From positions 1 through 64,000 of the forward strand of contig CADAEJ010000002.1 of assembly GCA_902786965.1 (NCBI GenBank): a DNA stretch of 64,000 nucleotides. Reading direction: 5' to 3'. Position 1 is the first letter of the stretch; each line of letters opens with the position of its first letter. The stretch is from an uncultured Ruminococcus sp. Its GTDB lineage: Bacteria > Bacillota > Clostridia > Oscillospirales > Ruminococcaceae. The notes under the pieces are model-generated. The model did not search any database and had not been told where the DNA came from. It saw only the letters and a list, made by a program, of their open reading frames with translations. Shown here piece by piece: positions 61,680 to 64,000 of this stretch. Position numbers and translations under genes: made by a program.

Positions 61680-61952
61680 GTACAAGCACTCCTTTTTGTT
61701 TGTTTTGCTTATCATAACATATAATTCTGATTTTGTGGGGAAATTTTTTGGACTGTTGAGAGTCCTGCGGCGCTTGAAAAAAGTTAAATCTTTGGCGCAA
61801 ATGTTCAAATATTCGCAGATATTTTATAGTATATATGTAAATTTATGCCTCCGCGGAGAATGCAAAGGCTTTGCCGCTGAAAAGCGCTGTTTATTTGCAC
61901 AGCAAAAACGGGTAAAAATTGTGTAAAAACACCAATATTCTTGCTTGTGTCC
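61680..61952. other. Gene-free stretch upstream of the HIRAN gene
   Basis: AT-rich sequence between the divergent HIRAN and zinc-ribbon/LRR genes. No credible coding frame, RNA gene or strong minus-strand promoter was recognised. An A/T-rich segment near 61700-61730 could hold the HIRAN promoter. Confidence 0.4.
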
Positions 61953-61981
61953 TTGACAATATGTAAAAGTAGTGGTATAAT
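61953..61981 (+). promoter_or_regulatory. Consensus promoter of the zinc-ribbon/LRR-kinase operon
   Basis: TTGACA (61953-61958), 17-bp spacer, TATAAT (61976-61981), with a leader of about 95 nt. Confidence 0.88.
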
Positions 61982-62084
61982 AGCTAAAAGAGTATGTATG
62001 TGCGAAATACATAAATATTTAATTCTGCATTTGCATGATTTTTGTATACCTTTTTCAAATAATAATCGTCAGGAGAGTCTACTT

Positions 62085-63137
62085 ATGAAGTGTGAAAACT
62101 GTCAGGCAGAGCTTACCCCTACAAGCACAAAATGCGATAAGTGCGGTGCTCTGATTTTACAGAATGTTGAAGGCTTTGACAACACCAAGGAAATAGAGGT
62201 CAAGCTCAAGGAGATGCTTGAAAAATACGGCAAGCGCATTGTTCTGAACAATCTCAAGTTCGTGGCGCTGCTCAATGACACTATCCCCGAGTATGAAAAA
62301 GAGCGCAGTCTGCTCAAGAGCATGATCGAGGCTAATGTTGTCAAGAACATGATAAAGGAAGAAACTCCCGATATGGCGATAATGAAGGCCAAGAGCTATA
62401 TGCTCGGCAAGCTGTTCATCGCCGAGAATGCCGCGGAGTTTGTTGTGGTGTGCTTTGCGTATATGCTAAACGCACCGTATGTTTCTCCTATGAGAACCAA
62501 AGACGAGGACGAATTAAAGAAGGAAGAGGAAGATGCTCAGGAGCAGGAGCGTTTCAAGTCGCATAACATCATGGAAAAGGTGTTCACCAAGTCAAACGCT
62601 CTGAAGTACAAGATCTTCAAGAACGTTGACGTTCCCGAAGGCTTTACTATGATTGACGACTTCTGCTTTGACAAGTACGGCATCAAGACCGTTAAGCTGC
62701 CAGATACGATACTGAAGATCGGTGAGTATGCTTTTTCGGAGTGCAAGAACCTCAAGGGCGTTTCTCTTCCCGATTCATTGAGGATAATCAAGCAGGGTGC
62801 GTTCAGTGACTGCACAAGGCTTACGGTAATAAATATTCCGCAGGGCGTTCTGGAGATCGAGGACAACACATTCCAGTTCTGCAAGGAGCTTGAAAAGGTA
62901 GAGATCCCCGATTCTGTCGGAAGCATCGGTGCATCAGCTTTCCTTGGCTGCGAAAAGCTCAAGAAGCTGTTTTTGCCCGACAGCATCAAGTTCATCGACG
63001 AGGACGCTTTCTCTTACTGCCCCGAGCTGACGATACGCTGCTATGCAAATTCTTATGTCCACAAGTATTGCCTGACTAACGGTATCGACGTTGAGACCGT
63101 TTCTATCGGCACTGACTTGAAGACAAAGCAAATTTAA
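62085..63137 (+). CDS. Zinc-ribbon protein with LRR_5 (BspA-type) repeats (350 aa)
   Basis: Starts with a zinc ribbon (Cys3, Cys6, Cys17, Cys20: CENC and CDKC). A helical region rich in Lys and Glu follows (30-180), then about five LRR_5 repeats (190-335) such as LPDTILKIGEYAFSECKNL (seen as IGEYAFSECKN) and IPDSVGSIGASAFLGC. It has no signal peptide, so unlike the BspA protein it is cytoplasmic. ATG 62085 follows AGGAG. It is 14 bp from the kinase-like gene and is likely its operon partner or substrate. Confidence 0.82.
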   Translation: MKCENCQAELTPTSTKCDKCGALILQNVEGFDNTKEIEVKLKEMLEKYGKRIVLNNLKFVALLNDTIPEYEKERSLLKSMIEANVVKNMIKEETPDMAIMKAKSYMLGKLFIAENAAEFVVVCFAYMLNAPYVSPMRTKDEDELKKEEEDAQEQERFKSHNIMEKVFTKSNALKYKIFKNVDVPEGFTMIDDFCFDKYGIKTVKLPDTILKIGEYAFSECKNLKGVSLPDSLRIIKQGAFSDCTRLTVINIPQGVLEIEDNTFQFCKELEKVEIPDSVGSIGASAFLGCEKLKKLFLPDSIKFIDEDAFSYCPELTIRCYANSYVHKYCLTNGIDVETVSIGTDLKTKQI

Positions 63138-63151
63138 GGGAGGACTAATTG

Positions 63152-64000
63152 ATGACAGAACTTAAAGTCGGCCAGGAAGTCGAGCTTGAATACGGCGGAA
63201 AGGCCAAGGTTCTTAAAGTTATCGGAAGCGGCGGTCAGGGTGTCGTTTATCTGGTAGAATTCAATGGAATGCAGTGGGCTTTGAAATGGTACGATGTCAA
63301 TAAGATCAAAAGACCTAAAGAGTTCCGCGAAAATATTCAGAACAACATCAATGACGGCGCACCGAGCAATAAATTCCTGTGGCCAAAGTACCTCACGAAA
63401 GTTACTGAGGACGGCACTTTCGGCTACCTGATGGAGCTGAAGCCCGCAAGCTTTGACTCGTTTGTTGATATTCTCAATACATACAAGCTCGTGGTCGATC
63501 CGCTCTCGGGCAGAGCCGTTAAGAAAAATGTTCGTTTCACAAGCCTGTACGCTATGGTTACGGCTGTGATAAATATAGCAAATGCTTTCAGACAGCTCCA
63601 CCGCGCAGGTAAGAGCTATCAGGACCTTAACGACGGCGGTTTCTTTATCAATGTTGATACGGGCGCTGTTCTGGTCTGCGACTGCGATAACATCGCACCT
63701 GACGGAAGCAACTTCGGTATCGGCGGTAAGCCCGGCTATATGGCTCCCGAGGTCGTAAGAGGTACCACAAAGCCTAACGTTCAGACGGACAAGTATTCGC
63801 TCGCTGTCGTGCTCTTCAAGCTGCTGTTCAGAGGCGACCCGATGGAGGGCGAAAAGGTTATCAAGGACATCTGCCTTACAGAATCGTCAGAGCTCAAGCA
63901 CTACGGTCAGAATGCGGTATTCGTTTATGACCCCAATGATGCTTCAAACAGACCTGTAAGAGGTATCCACGACAATGTTATCAAGTTCTGGAGGCTGTAC
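63152..64000 (+). CDS. Divergent serine/threonine protein kinase (3' end outside window)
   Basis: Kinase fold with the glycine loop GSGGQGVVY, the ATP-binding Lys in ALKWYD, a catalytic-loop variant YQDLNDGGFFIN (HRD replaced by YQD), a metal motif VCDCDN in place of DFG, and APE in GYMAPEVVRG. This variant set is that of kinases linked to TerY/PP2C-type modules. The start ATG 63152 follows GGGAGG. It is open at the window end after 283 codons. Whether the partner PP2C is that at the other end of the window cannot be told. Confidence 0.82.
   Translation, partial: MTELKVGQEVELEYGGKAKVLKVIGSGGQGVVYLVEFNGMQWALKWYDVNKIKRPKEFRENIQNNINDGAPSNKFLWPKYLTKVTEDGTFGYLMELKPASFDSFVDILNTYKLVVDPLSGRAVKKNVRFTSLYAMVTAVINIANAFRQLHRAGKSYQDLNDGGFFINVDTGAVLVCDCDNIAPDGSNFGIGGKPGYMAPEVVRGTTKPNVQTDKYSLAVVLFKLLFRGDPMEGEKVIKDICLTESSELKHYGQNAVFVYDPNDASNRPVRGIHDNVIKFWRLY

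Overview
The window looks like chromosome from a low-GC-lineage Gram-positive anaerobe, most likely a Ruminococcus-type member of the Oscillospirales. Reasons: Ser/Asp-linker lipoproteins and secreted beta-glucanases, BspA-type leucine-rich and type-2 cell-wall-binding (CWB2) surface proteins, a Thr-homopolymer linker, strong AGGAGG-type ribosome sites and near-consensus sigma-A promoters. Gene density is high, with no CRISPR array and no intact insertion sequence or prophage. The assignment comes from recognising protein families by eye, not from a search.

Layout. 1-9.2 kb: PP2C phosphatase (cut by the window edge), HAD phosphatase, aspartate kinase, tRNA-Thr, a secreted transglutaminase/CWB2 protein, BioY, an NlpC/P60 wall hydrolase and TcdA. 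9.3-15.4 kb: a CDF metal exporter and a glycan locus (AraC regulator plus GH2 enzyme, divergent from a GH16 beta-glucanase lipoprotein). 15.5-19.3 kb: a DUF5685/J-domain pair, an array of perfect hairpins, a small membrane protein, a phage-type protein, and tRNA-Gly, -Arg and -His. 19.3-52.5 kb: a long sulfur and methionine region. 52.7-64 kb: HtrA protease, an ABC exporter with its two-component system and AraC regulator, a C39-like/Sir2 pair, a HIRAN protein, and a zinc-ribbon/LRR protein followed by a divergent kinase (cut by the window edge).

The sulfur region is the most interesting part. It holds an Rrf2 regulator, cysK, metY, the suf operon with its own Rrf2 regulator, then an eight-gene leftward operon: mccB, mccA, a NifX-like gene, nifB-, nifH-, nifD- and nifK-like genes, and a second NifX-like gene. 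After it come a LacI regulator, an ABC cassette, an SsuABC-type importer, an ECF S-component, a second metY, two tandem LysR genes, metE and metF. The nitrogenase-like operon has no nifE or nifN and sits among reverse-transsulfuration and methionine genes. This fits a methylthio-alkane-reductase-like (Mar-like) complex that would free methanethiol from thioethers for MetY to make methionine; the function is inferred from context.

Two repeated DNA motifs tie the region together. A CCTA-N9-TAGG palindrome (with degenerate forms) lies at the promoters of metY1, suf, mccB/mar and metE. A second motif, GTGATAACGTTATCAC, lies exactly 9 bp upstream of the -35 box of both the mccB/mar and the metY2 promoters, with further copies behind each.
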